Positions 62,058 to 64,000 of a stretch of 64,000 nucleotides of DNA are shown in pieces; the stretch's first letter is position 1; each line of letters opens with the position of its first letter. The stretch comes from Oceanococcus atlanticus (GTDB lineage: Bacteria > Pseudomonadota > Gammaproteobacteria > Nevskiales > Oceanococcaceae): NCBI RefSeq assembly GCF_002088235.1, contig NZ_AQQV01000002.1:682001-746000 (forward strand), given 5' to 3'. The notes under the pieces were generated by a model. The model did no database searches, was not told the DNA's origin, and saw only the letters and a list, made by a program, of their open reading frames with translations. Both the position numbers and the translations under genes were made by a program.

Positions 62058-64000
62058 CTAATGCAGCAGCTCTATGCTCAAGGCGGACGAGGCATTGCAC
62101 AGCGGCACATCCGCTTCGAAGTCGCCGTCGCTGTCGTTCTCGAAGAGGTCGAAGTTCGACACCACCTCGCACAATCCGCTGCCGCTCAATCGGTAGCGGA
62201 TGCGCTGCGCGCTGATGATGTCGGCCTCAACCGAAACATCCAGCAGCTGCATGGTGATCTCGCGATCGTCACCATCGCGGTGCGTCACCTGCATCGCATG
62301 AGCAGTCTTGCAGGTTTGCGGATCGACCTGAACCACAATCGCACCTTGTGACTCGCCACCGCCGTTCTGGTTACTGAAAGCAAACCCAAAGGCCTGATTA
62401 TTTTGCTCACTGCCCAGATCCTGCCGCGGACACGGCACGCTGCCAAAGCCCGGATAGCTGTGGTCATCATTCACCGCACGCACCTGCGTGAACGCGTCGG
62501 CCCCGCTCGCATCCGGGTAGAACATGCCCTGTGCATTGACGCTCAGAGTGAAGCGCGCACGATTCACAGCGGAAAAATCGAAATCACCGGGTGCTGGCTG
62601 CGTGTCCGGTTCCCCCTCAAACACCACGCTGCGTTTCTGCGTGACCGACTGCGCCGTTGCCATGTTGCTCGCCGACACCGTCAGAACATCCACCGTGTCG
62701 GCCTGGGTCGCGGCCGCAACCTGAACGGAGATGCTGCGTCGATTGCTGGAACTGGTCACCGCATTCGCAGCAACCGTGCCACCTCCCCGCTCGGCAGTGA
62801 GCGCAATATCGGCATCCTGCACGCAGGAGAGTGTGGCGCTGGCGGTATACGCTTGATTGAGTTGCGGTGTGGCCGGCGAGGTCACGAAACGATCCACACT
62901 GGGGCTGAGATCGTTGATCGCCAACGTAGGGAAAGGCCCGGCCGCGTTGGCGCTGCGCTGCTCGGAAGCCACGATACCGCGGGGCTGTGAACCCGGTGCG
63001 GAGATCGATGCCCCGGCCTGAAAATCGGCGATGGCCTGCAAGGACACCTGATCCAGGCCAACAGCCGAATCAACCGCATTCAATGCCCCTTCCACGTCGC
63101 ACAAGCGATCCAGAATGCTCGGGGTGTCCGGCGAGGCGCTGAAACTCTGCCCCAGTGTGTTGCAGGCAAATGTACCCCCCGCCAGCGTGGCCAGGCACAA
63201 AGCCCCGGCGGCGCTGCCGGTGATCGGAGCAGCCGGGGTGGCCGAGGCCAGAACGGCGACCTGGGCACAGAATCCGGCCTGGAACGTCGGATCGCCGACC
63301 AGTTGACTGCCCGCAGGCGAAGCGGCCGGGTTGAACACCAGACAGGCTTGATTGAGCAGACCGGAGAAGCCGGTGCACACGGCTTCCAGCTGATCCGGCA
63401 CGTCTATCGGCTGGCGCACCGGTACGCGCGCCACGTAACGCCCCGTCTGACCTGTCGGCCAGGCGGGGTAACGACCACTTGAGGCCACACTCAAGCTGGC
63501 GAAATTGACCACCACACCGCCGCTGGGATTTACCGGCGTATCGCACTTGGCCACATCCACGGTGACGTTGCCGACCGGTTCAGCAGCCTGCAACTGAGCC
63601 AGGGCCTCGTCCAGATCGACAATGACCGGACTGTCCAGACTGAGCACGCCACCAATCGAACGCGCCTCATCATCATCGTTGCTGATGATGTCGATACCGA
63701 TGCTGCTGACACTGCGGGTCGCATCCGCGGCATCCGCTTTCAGGCTTTTCTGGATCGCTTGCCCCTCAGCATCCAGGTAGGTCAAGCGGATGACGTTGCC
63801 GCTCTCATCCGCGCCGCGGACCGGCAAGCCAAATTCATCCACACCGATTTCGAAGGCCTGGCCGTGCGCGTCCTGGTAGGACAAATGCGTGATCGCAGTG
63901 GGCAGGCCGTCAGCGTCGCGCTGGCCGAAGAATGTCACCTGCTCGCCATTGTCCGCATCCAGTTTGTACACCGCGCTGTCATCCGGATTGACGTAAACGG
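62058..64000 (-). CDS. Large Cys-containing protein, 5' end outside the window
   Basis: At least 646 residues in frame, running off the right edge; no start is visible. The visible N-terminal part has beta-rich units such as VTFFGQRDADGLPTAITHLS and GNVIRLTYLDAEGQAI. A Pro/Ala/Ser-rich middle has many spaced Cys, and a beta-sandwich-like region (QAYTASATLSCVQDADIALT) follows. This looks exported, but no signal is in the window. No family was recognised. It lies upstream of the kinase/regulator pair, in the same direction, with 110 bases between. Confidence 0.8.
   Translation of the reverse strand, partial: VYVNPDDSAVYKLDADNGEQVTFFGQRDADGLPTAITHLSYQDAHGQAFEIGVDEFGLPVRGADESGNVIRLTYLDAEGQAIQKSLKADAADATRSVSSIGIDIISNDDDEARSIGGVLSLDSPVIVDLDEALAQLQAAEPVGNVTVDVAKCDTPVNPSGGVVVNFASLSVASSGRYPAWPTGQTGRYVARVPVRQPIDVPDQLEAVCTGFSGLLNQACLVFNPAASPAGSQLVGDPTFQAGFCAQVAVLASATPAAPITGSAAGALCLATLAGGTFACNTLGQSFSASPDTPSILDRLCDVEGALNAVDSAVGLDQVSLQAIADFQAGASISAPGSQPRGIVASEQRSANAAGPFPTLAINDLSPSVDRFVTSPATPQLNQAYTASATLSCVQDADIALTAERGGGTVAANAVTSSSNRRSISVQVAAATQADTVDVLTVSASNMATAQSVTQKRSVVFEGEPDTQPAPGDFDFSAVNRARFTLSVNAQGMFYPDASGADAFTQVRAVNDDHSYPGFGSVPCPRQDLGSEQNNQAFGFAFSNQNGGGESQGAIVVQVDPQTCKTAHAMQVTHRDGDDREITMQLLDVSVEADIISAQRIRYRLSGSGLCEVVSNFDLFENDSDGDFEADVPLCNASSALSIELLH

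Overview
The window is about 64 kb of GC-rich, gene-dense chromosome from a gammaproteobacterium. Evidence for this is the zapA-6S RNA-5-FCL arrangement, a groESL operon carrying both a CIRCE element and an RpoH-type promoter, the metX-metW pair, and sohB, hemH, gshA and ilvA of gammaproteobacterial type. The combination of fused IcmF, FATP-type acyl-CoA synthetase, ergothioneine genes, a DUF6351 lipoprotein and styrene-oxide-isomerase-like membrane proteins suggests an aerobic, lipid- or hydrocarbon-using lineage, perhaps Nevskiales-like. That placement is inference. I saw no tRNA, rRNA, insertion sequence, prophage or CRISPR array.

Layout. 0-8 kb: an SRPBCC fragment cut by the window edge, a DUF456 membrane protein, an acyl-CoA synthetase, O-acylhomoserine sulfhydrylase (metY), a PilZ protein, glutamate-cysteine ligase (gshA), a predicted outer-membrane barrel and a FIST-type protein that ends early. 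8-18 kb: fused isobutyryl-CoA mutase (icmF) with a PYROXD2-like FAD oxidoreductase; a PepSY/response-regulator/kinase operon facing a second PepSY gene; a ComEA-like helix-hairpin-helix protein; a PhoX/DUF839 protein. 18-24 kb: groES-groEL, a thiolase, and an anchored beta-helix protein. 24-33 kb: coupled NSS and AGCS amino-acid transporters, hemH, sohB, a PEBP protein, a Deg protease, and egtB-egtD for ergothioneine. 33-42 kb: a TIGR02449/zapA pair, 6S RNA, 5-formyltetrahydrofolate cyclo-ligase, an EVE protein, a uracil-DNA-glycosylase-like protein, a subtilase with a hexapeptide repeat tail, and a propeller/GGDEF/EAL signalling protein. 42-53 kb: ilvA, proC, yggT, metX-metW, a DUF4426 protein, a TerB protein, a hydrolase, a CPA1 antiporter, an SH3 protein, tatD, a Met/His-rich secreted protein, a PfkB-type kinase and an OsmC protein. 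53-64 kb: a TetR-centred cluster with two StyC-like proteins and a SnoaL/ABM/zinc-ribbon fusion, a DUF6351 lipoprotein, an AEC transporter, a NarL-type two-component system, and a large exported protein cut by the right edge.

Connections. metY, metX and metW together make a homoserine-to-homocysteine route. gshA and egtBD give two thiol antioxidants. The acyl-CoA synthetase, thiolase and IcmF fit fatty-acid and branched-chain acyl-CoA metabolism.

The least described part is 53.3-56.1 kb. A TetR regulator with two tandem 13-bp operator-like sites lies between two divergent genes of the styrene oxide isomerase family. Both proteins keep the predicted heme-ligand His and the nearby Asn, but each lacks the Tyr found in StyC. 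One is translationally coupled to a three-domain SnoaL/ABM/zinc-ribbon protein. Function is unknown.
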